Shown here: piece after piece, positions 17,111 through 26,535 of the stretch
How positions within the stretch are numbered: the stretch's first letter is position 1
How the letters are laid out: each line of letters opens with the position of its first letter
Assembly (NCBI RefSeq): GCF_963691685.1
Contig: NZ_OY829290.1
Location: 3,162,001-3,226,000 of the forward strand
Length of the DNA stretch: 64,000 bases
DNA from: Thalassovita sp.
GTDB taxonomy: Bacteria; Pseudomonadota; Alphaproteobacteria; Rhodobacterales; Rhodobacteraceae
Reading direction: 5' to 3'
Position numbers and translations under genes: made by a program
The notes under the pieces: generated by a model
Seen by the model: the letters and a program-made list of their open reading frames with translations, nothing else
The model's database searches: none
Told to the model about the DNA's origin: nothing

Positions 17111-18415
17111 GTGTCGAAGACCATTTCACCCACGTTCACCTTCGTAAAAGATGGTGTCTTTTACTTTAGCCGTCGCATCCCAAAAGAGCTTCTCAGCTAC
17201 TACACTTCGCCTCGGATCGCTTATTCTTTGAGAACGCGGTCAGCGAATGTCGCTGAAGCACGAGCCAGAAAGGCTGCGGATCAGCTCGACGAGTACTGGT
17301 TCCACCTGAGATCACAAGATGCAGAACTGCCGGGAAGGCACATGCTGCGTATGGGGACTGCAGCGATCGCCGGGTCTTCTCCCACATCACATGTCACCTC
17401 ATCTTCATTTGTACTGCTGTCAGAAGCTGTGGAGATATACCTTCAGCAGAAGGGCAAGGGCCGTCCGGTGACGTTCCACCGGGCAGCTGAGCGGGCGTGT
17501 GGCTACGTCATAGATGCGTGTGGCGATAAGCATCTCGACCTGTATACGAAGGCCGATGCTAACGCTTTCCGTGACGCGCTCATCTCCCGTGGTTTGGCGG
17601 GTAGCAGCTTGACCCGGGTCTTTGGCACCGTGCGGGCTGTCACGAATTTTGCTGCCAGCGAGCAGGGACTGACGCTAAACAATCCGTTTGCCGGAGTTTA
17701 CTATGATCGGACAGCTGGCGTGTCTGATCGCAACCCTATCCCTTCAGATGCACTACTGACCGTTCAGACCAAATGTAGAGAGATCGATGATGATCTGCGT
17801 TGGCTGGTCGCCTTGGTCTCAGATACTGGTATGCGCCTCTCTGAAGCTATGGGTTTGAGCAGGGAAGACATCGCCACCGATAGTGATGGTGGTCTCATTG
17901 TTCAAGTCCGTCATCATCCTTGGCGTCGTCTGAAGACCAAGGGCAGCGAGCGTGACGTTCCCCTTGAAGGTGAGGCCCATTGGGCCGCACAGCGCATCCT
18001 TGAACATGAAAGCTCATCGCAGTTTGCCTTCCCACGGTACAACAAGACCGAGATAACAAACGCGAACGCCGCATTGAACAAATGGATGAGGGACTACGCA
18101 CCGGAAGGATGCACGATGCATGGGTTCCGGCACTCCATGCGAGATCGCTTGAGATCTGTCGAGTATCCTGCCGACATCGTTGATCAGATAGGGGGCTGGC
18201 GAACGAACGGTGTGGGCCACGGATTCTTGCTTGATTTCGATGACTGCGTCGGGATTGCATTGGAAAACTACTTCACTGTTGCCCCACCAAAGCGCAAACC
18301 GTTTCGGAACATGGTCTGCGAAGTGACAGTTTTATCCTGCCCCGCGCCACCCGTGTTGTTGGGAAACGGAACACCCGATGACGACAGGCTTGAGACGGTG
18401 TCAGGTTTCGATTAA
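17111..18415 (+). CDS. Tyrosine-type integrase with atypical C-terminus
   Basis: A 434-residue phage/island-type integrase. The N-terminal SAM-like core-binding region spans about residues 100-190 (VLLSEAVEIYLQQ...). Catalytic Arg is in SDTGMRLSEAMGL, Lys in LKTKGSERDVPL, and the HxxR box in MHGFRHSMRDRL, then IGGWRTNGVGHG. Relatives continue GYGxGY, supplying the nucleophile Tyr; here the text becomes FLLDFDDCVG and no Tyr appears for about 17 residues. The tail after about 18225 therefore looks replaced or shifted and the protein may be inactive. GTG 17111 is the best start. It probably came in with the island at 10.5-18.4 kb. Confidence 0.82.
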   Translation: MSKTISPTFTFVKDGVFYFSRRIPKELLSYYTSPRIAYSLRTRSANVAEARARKAADQLDEYWFHLRSQDAELPGRHMLRMGTAAIAGSSPTSHVTSSSFVLLSEAVEIYLQQKGKGRPVTFHRAAERACGYVIDACGDKHLDLYTKADANAFRDALISRGLAGSSLTRVFGTVRAVTNFAASEQGLTLNNPFAGVYYDRTAGVSDRNPIPSDALLTVQTKCREIDDDLRWLVALVSDTGMRLSEAMGLSREDIATDSDGGLIVQVRHHPWRRLKTKGSERDVPLEGEAHWAAQRILEHESSSQFAFPRYNKTEITNANAALNKWMRDYAPEGCTMHGFRHSMRDRLRSVEYPADIVDQIGGWRTNGVGHGFLLDFDDCVGIALENYFTVAPPKRKPFRNMVCEVTVLSCPAPPVLLGNGTPDDDRLETVSGFD

Positions 18416-18498
18416 GACAAGAAAATCTGCATTCCAGCCCAATGTCGCCAGTGTGTTGCTTGTTCTGATCCAGCCTGACCAAGCGGAGGCTTTGTGCC

Positions 18499-19509
18499 AT
18501 GGGCATCAAACACTACTTTCAAGAATTCAGCTTTGGCGATGATGAGCCGACCATTACCCGGCTGGCGGATATGTTGGCCAGGTCATCGGCGGAACTGGTC
18601 TCGATTGGCCGGGACCCGCTCACCCAAACACATCCCAATGACGTGAATATCCGCGGCAGCTATTCCTCGCTCTCCATCGAGGATGATATTCATTATTTTA
18701 GCTGTGATATGTTGTGTGAAACCTCGTTTGAGACCCGCGGCATGGTGCCTGCGGGGCTATGGGTCGGCGCGTTGTTCAACGGCGAAATGCTGGCCCGCTT
18801 TGGCGAACGCAAAATCCTGTTTTCGGGCAATGGCCAAGCAAAAGTTGTCTCCTTTGGGGGGCCTCAAGAATTTCTGGATCGGCCAACGCCCCAACAACGC
18901 ATCCGCATGGCATCCTTTTTGGTCGCGGAGGAGTTTCTTGATCGCCAATTGCTTTTGAACGCTGACGCGCCGATTGCGGCGCTTAAGGCGCTGATCACGC
19001 CCGGTGTGCACGTCCACCCGATGGCACATACGGACATCCTGTCTGAGACATTGCTGCGCCTGTTCAACAGCCCCTATCGCGGGCAAACGGAACGCCTGTT
19101 CCTGGAAAGCACTGTGATAGCCACAGTGTTTCAGTTGCAGCCCATGCAGCAGCTGAAAGTGGAAAACGGCACAGCCAGACTGCGCAAACCGCTAGCCAAT
19201 CTTGCCTTTGAGGCGCGGCAGCTTATCGATGACTGCCCAGAACGGTTTCAGTCCATTCGCGCACTTGCTGCGGAACTCAACACCAACGAAACCACGCTGC
19301 AGCGCCAGTTCAAGGCAAAATTCGATCTCACCGTGTTCCAATATGTCCTTGCCCGCCGGATGCAGGCGGCCCGCATCCTGATCAAGGACGGGCACTTGCA
19401 GATTGCCGAAGTGGCGTATCGTGTTGGCTATAACAGCCCAGCGAATTTCTCGACCGCCTATCGCCGGTATTACGGTCACGCGCCGCAGGACGAACGCAGC
19501 AAGTCCTAG
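18499..19509 (+). CDS. AraC-family regulator of siderophore uptake (YbtA/PchR-like)
   Basis: A 336-residue transcription activator. The C-terminal 100 residues hold two helix-turn-helix motifs: IRALAAELNTNETTLQRQFK and LQIAEVAYRVGYNSPANFSTAYRRYYG. The N-terminal half is a ligand-sensing domain without clear signature. It stands just upstream of, and in the same direction as, a TonB receptor and ABC siderophore transporters, as YbtA and PchR do. By analogy it would bind ferric siderophore and switch on the operon. ATG 18499 is not preceded by a strong binding site. Confidence 0.9.
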   Translation: MGIKHYFQEFSFGDDEPTITRLADMLARSSAELVSIGRDPLTQTHPNDVNIRGSYSSLSIEDDIHYFSCDMLCETSFETRGMVPAGLWVGALFNGEMLARFGERKILFSGNGQAKVVSFGGPQEFLDRPTPQQRIRMASFLVAEEFLDRQLLLNADAPIAALKALITPGVHVHPMAHTDILSETLLRLFNSPYRGQTERLFLESTVIATVFQLQPMQQLKVENGTARLRKPLANLAFEARQLIDDCPERFQSIRALAAELNTNETTLQRQFKAKFDLTVFQYVLARRMQAARILIKDGHLQIAEVAYRVGYNSPANFSTAYRRYYGHAPQDERSKS

Positions 19510-19582
19510 GTTTTGCGTCACCCCCGTTGGTGCGCGCAAAAATGCCGGTTTCTAAAAAGCTTCATACAGGAATGCAAAAGCC

Positions 19583-19599
19583 GCTTCCGTCGCGGAAGC
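19583..19599. promoter_or_regulatory. Perfect short palindrome upstream of the receptor operon
   Basis: GCTTCCG TCG CGGAAGC, a 7-bp inverted repeat with a 3-base centre, lies between the AraC gene and the receptor leader. It could be the end of the AraC transcript or a regulator site; there is no T-run, so an operator or mRNA hairpin is as likely. Confidence 0.4.
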
Positions 19600-19643
19600 C
19601 CGCGCTCTGCGTTTAACCTCCGCGCGACATGTGGAGGGTTCTG

Positions 19644-19805
19644 ATGAGCGTACTCACCTCCGCAGACAAAAGCGACGATCTGCGATCGGGCATGTGCCCG
19701 CGAAAGGTCTCAGCCAAAGATTGGGACTGGCCGACGGGGAAACACAGCCCGAGGCCGCAAGACGCGTGGGACGTGGGATGCGGATCAAACCGAAAAAAAC
19801 GATAG
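19644..19805 (+). CDS. Possible 53-residue leader peptide overlapping the TonB receptor start
   Basis: ATG 19644 has a good GGAGG seven bases upstream (19633-19637). The frame runs 53 codons to TAG 19803-19805 and overlaps the receptor start (19778) by 28 bp in another frame. The peptide (MSVLTSADKSDDLRSG...) is hydrophilic, with several Lys, Asp and Trp, and no known domain. The receptor's own start has almost no binding site, so translation of this leader could deliver ribosomes to it. It may equally be chance. Confidence 0.4.
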   Translation: MSVLTSADKSDDLRSGMCPRKVSAKDWDWPTGKHSPRPQDAWDVGCGSNRKKR

Positions 19806-21967
19806 GATCGCTGACGCAGCGAGCCATTGCCCTGAGTTGGACTGCTTTGGTGGCCTTACCAACCGGTGCAGCCTTGGCACAGGACAGTGTGACTGAAGAT
19901 GATGTGGTTTTCGCATTGGACCCGATTATCATCTATGCACGTCGGGTTGCCGAACAACTGAATGAAGCCCCCATTGCGGTGTCCGTGCAGGCCGACGAAG
20001 ATCTGGGCACCGGCGCATCTGATCGGCTGGGGGACCTGGCAAAAACCGCGCCCAACGTCATGGGCTTTGATTCAAACGGCCTGTCCTATGTGGTGCGGGG
20101 CGTTGGCTCCCAATCCACCCAGGGCCTGAACAATGAGGTCGGTGTCGGTATCTTCCTGGACGAGGTTTACATCGGCCGCGCCTTTGGGGCGCCGCAGTAT
20201 CTGGATGACCTGGAACAGACCGAAATCGTCCGCGGCAGCCAATCCACGATCTACGGTCGAAACACCATCGGGGGCGCTGTTAATCTGGTCAGCCGCCGCC
20301 CTGGTGAAGAGCTGGGCGGCGAAATCGAGGTGTCGGTCGGCGAAGGGGGCTATCAGCGGGTGCGGGCTGGAGCGGATGTCCCCTTGAGCGAGGACGGGCG
20401 TTGGCTCAGCCGGGCGTTCCTTAGTTTCACCAAACAGCCTGATGGGATCACAAACCTCAGCACTGGTCGCGATGACCGAACCATCGAAGCTCTGTCCGGC
20501 CGCCTATCGGTCAGCGGTGAGTTGGGGGAGTACACCAATCTCTACTTCAGTATCGACCATGAGAAGGTCGATGATACCGGCGATGGCCGTTGGGCCCCGG
20601 TCTCGCTGGCGCTGAAGCACCAATCGGATTTGGACTTCCCTGCCTTGACCACCCAGCGAAAAGGCGGTGCGATGCTGCGGGTGGAACATGAATTTGAGAA
20701 CTTCTGGTTCCGTTCCGTGACTGCCGCACGGAAATTCAACTATGATCTCAGCCTTGATGGCGATTTTTCCTCTGGCCCCTATGATCCGGGTGTTGGCAAT
20801 TTCGCATTGCAACAGGGGCAAGTCGGCAAGCACCGGCAAATCAGCCAGGAATTCCGTATCGGTTCCCACACGCAGGAGGTCTCGCAGGCCGGCGATTTCA
20901 GCTGGCATGCGGGCCTGTTTGCGATGGGCGAAAAATTTGAGGGCTATCAATACTACGACCTCGCCTCCGTCAGCCTGAGCGATGTGAGTCAGAACGGTTT
21001 GGATTCAGATGCGGTCGCCTATTCTGCATTTGCCAATATGAAATATCAGGCCACCGATCGTTTGGGCCTGCATGGTGGTCTGCGGTTTACGCGTGAAGAA
21101 AAAGACGGGGATGTCTATGTCTCCAGCCCATCGGGAAACTTCTTCTTCGGGCCAGCCCAATCCGGCAGTGCGTCGGTGACATCCACGAATATCAGTGCCG
21201 AAGTTGGATTTGACTACAAACTGAGTGAAGAGACATTGCTGTACGGTCGGGCTTCGCAAGGCTTTAAATCCGGCGGTATCGCGCAGTTCTTTGATGCCAC
21301 CGGCAATGTGAACACCTATGATCCGGAAACCTCCTTGACCGTTGAAGCCGGGGTAAAAACCCAGCTGTTGGAGGACCGCCTGTCCTTGGACGTCACGCTC
21401 TTCAACACTGAGTGGAAAGATCAGCAGTCCAACGTGTTCATCAGCGATTTCCAGCGGGTCACAGCCAATGCCTCTTCCGCAACATCGCGCGGACTTGAAA
21501 TCGGGCTGGACGCACGGTTGTCCGATGAGCTGCGTCTGCGGGGCACTTACGGTTACCTCGACTCCAAATTTGATGATTTCCGCTACACCTACTTCTCCGC
21601 AGGTGCCGGTGGGAACGTCACCGTGGACTACAGCGGCAATCCAATTCCGCTGGCCCCAAAACACTCAGCCAGCCTGACATTGAATTGGGAAAGGGAGCTG
21701 AACAGCGGCCGCACGTTCTTTGCCAATGGCACCTACAGCTACCGCAGCGCCTATACCTTCGATCCGGTGGCAGCCTATGAGCAATCGCCGACCCACCTTG
21801 TGGATGCGGCCATTGGCTTGCGTGGCGACGAATGGGAGGCCCAGCTCTGGGCGACCAACCTGCTGAATGAGGACTACCTCAGCAACTATTTCCTGTTCGG
21901 CGCAACGAACTTCGGCATCGCCGCACCAGGGCGCACCATAGGCTTCAGCGTCAAACGCGAATGGTGA
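19778..21967 (+). CDS. TonB-dependent outer-membrane siderophore receptor
   Basis: A 729-residue outer-membrane channel for ferric siderophore uptake, powered by TonB. ATG 19778 begins a signal peptide (basic MRIKPKK, hydrophobic core, cleavage after GAALA). The plug domain follows (APIAVSVQA, VVRGVGSQSTQG, IVRGSQSTIYGRNTIGGAVN), then the 22-strand barrel, ending in the usual aromatic-containing C-terminus FSVKREW. The TonB box probably lies within DPIIIYAR. Longer in-frame starts upstream lack a signal peptide. It follows an AraC regulator and precedes two ABC uptake systems, so expression should be iron- or ligand-controlled. Confidence 0.94.
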   Translation: MRIKPKKTIGSLTQRAIALSWTALVALPTGAALAQDSVTEDDVVFALDPIIIYARRVAEQLNEAPIAVSVQADEDLGTGASDRLGDLAKTAPNVMGFDSNGLSYVVRGVGSQSTQGLNNEVGVGIFLDEVYIGRAFGAPQYLDDLEQTEIVRGSQSTIYGRNTIGGAVNLVSRRPGEELGGEIEVSVGEGGYQRVRAGADVPLSEDGRWLSRAFLSFTKQPDGITNLSTGRDDRTIEALSGRLSVSGELGEYTNLYFSIDHEKVDDTGDGRWAPVSLALKHQSDLDFPALTTQRKGGAMLRVEHEFENFWFRSVTAARKFNYDLSLDGDFSSGPYDPGVGNFALQQGQVGKHRQISQEFRIGSHTQEVSQAGDFSWHAGLFAMGEKFEGYQYYDLASVSLSDVSQNGLDSDAVAYSAFANMKYQATDRLGLHGGLRFTREEKDGDVYVSSPSGNFFFGPAQSGSASVTSTNISAEVGFDYKLSEETLLYGRASQGFKSGGIAQFFDATGNVNTYDPETSLTVEAGVKTQLLEDRLSLDVTLFNTEWKDQQSNVFISDFQRVTANASSATSRGLEIGLDARLSDELRLRGTYGYLDSKFDDFRYTYFSAGAGGNVTVDYSGNPIPLAPKHSASLTLNWERELNSGRTFFANGTYSYRSAYTFDPVAAYEQSPTHLVDAAIGLRGDEWEAQLWATNLLNEDYLSNYFLFGATNFGIAAPGRTIGFSVKREW

Positions 21968-21971
21968 TGGT

Positions 21972-21993
21972 GATGGGCGCTTCGGCGCCCATC
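21972..21993 (+). promoter_or_regulatory. UUCG-capped hairpin between receptor and ABC genes
   Basis: GATGGGCGC and GCGCCCATC form a perfect 9-bp stem closed by C(TTCG)G, an exceptionally stable RNA tetraloop. It starts 5 bp after the receptor stop. No T-run follows, so it is better seen as an mRNA-stabilising or partial attenuation element that lets the receptor be made in excess of the transporters. Confidence 0.6.
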
Positions 21994-22023
21994 CAATTCC
22001 TCTATCAGTAACTGGGGGTCATC

Positions 22024-23796
22024 GTGTCCGTTGATTATCTCTCAAGTCTAAAAATGATCCAGGGCTCTTTCGCTGGTCAGACCCGGGCGCTGGTACTGGC
22101 CATTGCCTTGGCCACCGCTTCGGTCCTGTTGGAGCTGTTTCCGATCTGGTCGGTCTTTGTATTGATCAACGCACTTATGAACGGTGAGGCGACGCAAACT
22201 CAGTTCTTTGGCTATGCCGGATTGATGGCCGCTGCGATCCTGGCGGGTTTCCTTTGCTTTGGCGCGGCAACGCGACTTTCGCATCAGGTTGCCTTCAACC
22301 TGATCTATGACTTGCGCCTGCGCCTGTCGCGTCACATGGCGCGCTTGCCCTTGGGCTATTTCGCCCGGATGCGATCGGGGCAGGCAAAACAGACAATTGT
22401 GACCGAACCGGAAAAGCTGGAGTTGCTGATCGCTCATGCCATCCCGGAAGGCAGCAGCGCATTGATGAGCTGGCTTCTGGTCACCGGGTGGCTGTTTTAC
22501 GTCGATTGGCGCATGGCATTGGCAACGATGTTGTTTACGCCTGTGTCCTTTTTCTGCATGGGGCTTGCCCTCAAAAAGTCTTTCTCACACACGGCGGCCC
22601 TGCAGGATTCCGATCAGAAGATGAACGGGGCTATTGTGGAATACCTCGCCAGCCTGCCTGCTATTAAGATTTTTTCCAGCCAGAACGGACATGCAGCCGA
22701 AGCCGCGTCGACGTTCAAACGTCACGGTGAACTGTCCGCAGCCATGGGCCGGGCCTTTGTGCCAATGGGCGGCACATTTTATGCGCTGATCCTGTCCAAT
22801 ATTTCCATGATCGTCGTCGTTGGCGGATGGCTGCTTTACCTCGGCCAAATCACACCGGAATCCTTTCTGTTTTTCGTGGTGCTGGGGGCAAATTACAGCA
22901 CGCCACTGATGCGTCTTTTCGATCTGTTTCATCACTTTGCGCATATATCGCTGGCCGCAAACAATGCGCAAAATGTCCTGTCTGCTGCGGCGCAGCCGGA
23001 CGACGGTGCCCAAGTGGCCCTGCCCCATTACGATATTGCGGTTAAGGACGTCTCATTTGCTTATGAGGGGAAGGCGCTGGCGCTCAAAACGGTGAATTTT
23101 GAAGCCAAAGCCGGTCAGGTCACGGCCTTGGTCGGCCCTTCAGGTGCCGGCAAAAGCACCATGGCGCAACTGTTGGTGCGCCACCACGATATCACCGAAG
23201 GCAGCATTACCATTGGCGGCGTGGACGTCCGCGATATGGCGCTGTCACAGCTGATGTCAAACGTGGCCTTTGTCTTCCAAAAGCCGTTTCTCTTTACCGC
23301 CTCAGTGGCGGATAACATCCGATACGGCAATCCGAATGCCAGCGCGGATGAGATCCGCCTTGCCGCCCGAGCCGCCTGTGCTGAGGGCTTTGTCGACGCT
23401 TTACCACAGGGCTTTGAAACGGTTATTGGCCAGGGCCAGCAGCTGCTTTCGGGCGGTGAAGCCCAGCGTATCGCCCTTGCCCGCGCAATCCTGAAGGACG
23501 CGCCGATTGTGGTGCTGGATGAGGCCACCGCCTTTACCGATCCCGACAGTGAATATGAAATCCAACAAGCTATTGGGGCCCTGACCGCGGATAAAACCGT
23601 GATCGTGATTGCCCACCGACTGCACACCGTCGCTGGGGCGGATCAGATTCTGGTCTTTGAAAATGGGCAAATTGCCGAGCGCGGCACCCATGCAACGCTT
23701 TTGGAACAAGGCGGACTATATGGGCAACTTTGGCAGGACTATATGGCGGCGCGGACCACCGATCTGCGGTCGCAGGAGGTGAACAATGTCCACTGA
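22024..23796 (+). CDS. ABC half-transporter, siderophore type (YbtP/IrtA-like)
   Basis: A 590-residue fused membrane/ATPase subunit. Residues 1-320 hold about six membrane spans; the ATPase part has Walker A GPSGAGKST (about 374-382), signature LLSGGEAQRIALARA and Walker B IVVLDEAT, followed by the H-loop AHRLHT. Proteins of this pair have exporter architecture but import ferric siderophores (YbtPQ, IrtAB). It overlaps the next half-transporter by 11 bp, implying a heterodimer made in equal amounts. GTG 22024 is the start, with GGGGG upstream. Drug export is the alternative, less likely in this setting. Confidence 0.9.
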   Translation: MSVDYLSSLKMIQGSFAGQTRALVLAIALATASVLLELFPIWSVFVLINALMNGEATQTQFFGYAGLMAAAILAGFLCFGAATRLSHQVAFNLIYDLRLRLSRHMARLPLGYFARMRSGQAKQTIVTEPEKLELLIAHAIPEGSSALMSWLLVTGWLFYVDWRMALATMLFTPVSFFCMGLALKKSFSHTAALQDSDQKMNGAIVEYLASLPAIKIFSSQNGHAAEAASTFKRHGELSAAMGRAFVPMGGTFYALILSNISMIVVVGGWLLYLGQITPESFLFFVVLGANYSTPLMRLFDLFHHFAHISLAANNAQNVLSAAAQPDDGAQVALPHYDIAVKDVSFAYEGKALALKTVNFEAKAGQVTALVGPSGAGKSTMAQLLVRHHDITEGSITIGGVDVRDMALSQLMSNVAFVFQKPFLFTASVADNIRYGNPNASADEIRLAARAACAEGFVDALPQGFETVIGQGQQLLSGGEAQRIALARAILKDAPIVVLDEATAFTDPDSEYEIQQAIGALTADKTVIVIAHRLHTVAGADQILVFENGQIAERGTHATLLEQGGLYGQLWQDYMAARTTDLRSQEVNNVH

Positions 23797-25588
23797 AACC
23801 CCAATGGAACCGCAACTCCCGATTTCTAACCTCAGAAGCCTTCAACGCCTGTGGCAGATCGCCGGGCCGCGGCGGCGGGATCTTGTGGCAGCGGTATTGT
23901 TCCGTTGCCTTCAGTCCAGTTTTCTAGGGCTTTCCTATCTTGCGGCGATCCGGCTGCTGCTTGGTCTCTTGGACGGGCGGGACATCACCGCACAATGGAT
24001 ATTACAGATCGGCGCAATGTGCCTTGTATCCGTGGCAGGGCAGGTTTTCTGCAGTTTCCTTTCGGTGCGGCGTGCTTGGGATGCCTCCTTCAAGGTGGGC
24101 GCTGAACTGCGCCTGCGCTTGCTGGCACACCTGCAAAGCCTGCCCATGGGGTTCCACCTGTCGCGCCATAGCGGCGATAGCGCCACAGCGCTGAGTTCCG
24201 ATGTCGCGATGGTCGAAAGCTTCCTGTCAGATGCCCTGGCAAAAATCGTGCAGGCGATTTTTCTGCCCCTGATGCTGTTAAGCTTTGTGACGTTTCAATC
24301 CCCGCAAATGGCGATGGCACTGCCCATCAGCATCGTATTTGCCGTGCCGCTGATTGCGTTCATCGCCCGGCGGTTTGCAAAGATCGGGTTGAAACGACAG
24401 GACGAAATGGCGCGCGCCGGGGCGGTCATGATTGAATATATGCAGGGCATTCATGTGATCCGCGCCTTCAATCAAATCGCTGCCGGTCGGGAAATGTTCC
24501 GCGCAGCGCTGGAGGATTTCCGTGATCTGTCGATCCGGATGGTGATGTTGTTGGCCTTCCCAATGGTGCTTTACGCCGCATTGGTCATGATGGGTGTGCC
24601 CATCGCTGCCGTTGCCGCAGGGCTATGGCATCAGGCGATTGAGCCTGCCAGTCTGATCTTAACATTCATGCTGATTTTTGCGATTTACGCGCCTTTGGTC
24701 GGCTTGGCCGCCGTTCTGGAACGCATCCGCATTGCCGATGCATCGCTGGCGCGTCTGGATCGTATCCTGTCAGCGCAGCCCTTGCCGGTCGGGTCAAAAA
24801 CCACGCGCGCGGCGGAATTGGATTTGCAGTTTTCCGACGTTAGTTTTGGCTACCGACCTGAGGCGCCTGTTCTGAAAAACATAACGTTTTCAACACCACC
24901 ACGGTCCATGACCGCCATCGTCGGGCCGTCTGGCTCCGGAAAGTCAACCATCATCAATCTGCTCGCCCGGTTCTGGGATGTGGACGCCGGCCAAATCTGC
25001 ATTGGGGGCATCGATATTCGCGAGATTGAGCCGACCCATCTCAGCAGCCTGATCAGCGTTGTCTTTCAACAGGACCACCTGTTCAGCGGCACGGTCCGCA
25101 GCAATATCGCCATCGCAAAACCCGATGCCACTCAAGACGAGATTGAAGCCGCCGCCGAAAAGGCGCGCGCCCATGACTTCATCGCCGCCCTGCCCGATGG
25201 CTATGACACGCAAATGGGCGAAGGCGGTGCGCGGTTTTCGGGCGGTGAACGCCAGCGCATCGCCATTGCCCGCGCCATCCTGAAAGACGCCCCCATCGTG
25301 CTGCTGGATGAGGCCACTTCTGCATTGGACTCCACCAACGAACGTGCCATTCAAGAAGCATTGCAAGCCCTGGTCGCAGACAAAACCCTGATTGTGGTGG
25401 CTCATAAGCTCTCCACCATTGAGGCCGCAGACCAGATCCTTGTCCTGCAGGATGGAACCATTCATCAATCCGGCGACCATGCGTCGCTCCTTCAGGGCGA
25501 GGGCCTTTATGCCCGCATGTACGCCCGTAAATCCCAGGCAGAGACATGGTGTCTTACCCAGCCCCGCCAAACAGAGGATGCCCTATGA
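23786..25588 (+). CDS. ABC half-transporter, siderophore type (YbtQ/IrtB-like)
   Basis: A 600-residue partner of the preceding gene. The N-terminal membrane domain carries six spans and the coupling region KIGLKRQDEMARAG. The ATPase domain has Walker A GPSGSGKST (about 377-385), signature FSGGERQRIAIARA, Walker B IVLLDEAT and AHKLST. Start ATG 23786 has GGAGGTGAACA directly upstream, inside the previous gene. Its stop overlaps the next start (ATGA), so translation is coupled along the operon. Together the pair would pull a ferric siderophore through the inner membrane. Confidence 0.9.
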   Translation: MSTETPMEPQLPISNLRSLQRLWQIAGPRRRDLVAAVLFRCLQSSFLGLSYLAAIRLLLGLLDGRDITAQWILQIGAMCLVSVAGQVFCSFLSVRRAWDASFKVGAELRLRLLAHLQSLPMGFHLSRHSGDSATALSSDVAMVESFLSDALAKIVQAIFLPLMLLSFVTFQSPQMAMALPISIVFAVPLIAFIARRFAKIGLKRQDEMARAGAVMIEYMQGIHVIRAFNQIAAGREMFRAALEDFRDLSIRMVMLLAFPMVLYAALVMMGVPIAAVAAGLWHQAIEPASLILTFMLIFAIYAPLVGLAAVLERIRIADASLARLDRILSAQPLPVGSKTTRAAELDLQFSDVSFGYRPEAPVLKNITFSTPPRSMTAIVGPSGSGKSTIINLLARFWDVDAGQICIGGIDIREIEPTHLSSLISVVFQQDHLFSGTVRSNIAIAKPDATQDEIEAAAEKARAHDFIAALPDGYDTQMGEGGARFSGGERQRIAIARAILKDAPIVLLDEATSALDSTNERAIQEALQALVADKTLIVVAHKLSTIEAADQILVLQDGTIHQSGDHASLLQGEGLYARMYARKSQAETWCLTQPRQTEDAL

Positions 25589-26535
25589 AGTACACTGTCG
25601 TATTGTCCCTCGCGCTGCTGAGCGCGGCCCCTGCCCTTGCTATGGAGGCCTACCCCGTCACGGTTCCGGACGGCCGCGGCGCCGAAGTCACGCTGGAGGC
25701 GCAGCCGAAACGTGTTGCCGCACTTTGGAACGCAGCAGCCGACACCATGGTGGCGCTGGATCTGCCCGTCGCCGGGATCACCACCTATGAAGGTGCGCGC
25801 CCCGTTTACCTTGGGAATTCCGTCGATGCGGCGCTTGATCTGGGGGACATCACCGCCCCGAACCTTGAGCTGCTGGCGACATCGGATTTCGACCTGACCA
25901 TAGGCATGACCCATTACAATGCGCCTTATGCCGAGGAAATTGAGCAATTCAGCAAATTCCTCTCCTATGAAAGCCTGAACCTCGATGTGTCGCTTGCCTC
26001 CGTGGCCAGCATGGGCAAAGCCCTGGGCCAGGAAGCCAATGCCGAAGCGTTGAACAAAAACTTCGTCACCCTCATCGATGAGATGAAAGCGCAGGTTCCG
26101 GCCAAACCTCAAAGCACCCTCTTTATCTGGTCCTTCCAGAATGTGTTTTACGGCTATCAGGAAAACCTGATGACCACGGAACTGATCGCCAAACTTGGCG
26201 CGGTCAATCCTCTGGGCCGCAACCCAAACAGCGATGAGATGGGCAACGCCTTCATCATCCTGGAAGCCGAGGACCTGCTGAAACACGACCCGGATGTCAT
26301 CATGATGTTTGTCTCCCACGGGGGGGACGTGGCGTATAATCCGGCCTATGAACGTCTGAAAGCCTACAAAAACAACCGGATCTATTCCGTCGGCTACCAG
26401 TACTCGCAACCTTCGGGTCCGATTGCCCGTGAACTGGTGTTGCGGGAAGCGGCGCATTTGATCTGGCCAGACACGTTTGACGCGCCTGACATGCCCGAAG
26501 CTGCCCGTGCGGTGCCAGTTGAGTTTACAAAATAA
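25585..26535 (+). CDS. Periplasmic siderophore-binding protein (FecB/BtuF type)
   Basis: A 316-residue cluster-A solute-binding protein. The signal peptide MKYTVVLSLALLSAAPALA is clear, followed by the family start VTVPDGRG, KRVAALWNAAADTMVALD and the backbone-helix pattern of FecB-like proteins. It delivers ferric chelates to the FecCD permease encoded next. It overlaps the previous gene by ATGA and abuts the next one. No lipobox is seen, so it is probably soluble in the periplasm. Confidence 0.92.
   Translation: MKYTVVLSLALLSAAPALAMEAYPVTVPDGRGAEVTLEAQPKRVAALWNAAADTMVALDLPVAGITTYEGARPVYLGNSVDAALDLGDITAPNLELLATSDFDLTIGMTHYNAPYAEEIEQFSKFLSYESLNLDVSLASVASMGKALGQEANAEALNKNFVTLIDEMKAQVPAKPQSTLFIWSFQNVFYGYQENLMTTELIAKLGAVNPLGRNPNSDEMGNAFIILEAEDLLKHDPDVIMMFVSHGGDVAYNPAYERLKAYKNNRIYSVGYQYSQPSGPIARELVLREAAHLIWPDTFDAPDMPEAARAVPVEFTK

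Noticed and set aside
10557..18415. One integrative element between the two integrases
   Set aside because: The integrases belong to different types, no matching att sequences flank the interval, and it contains no conjugation or replication genes.
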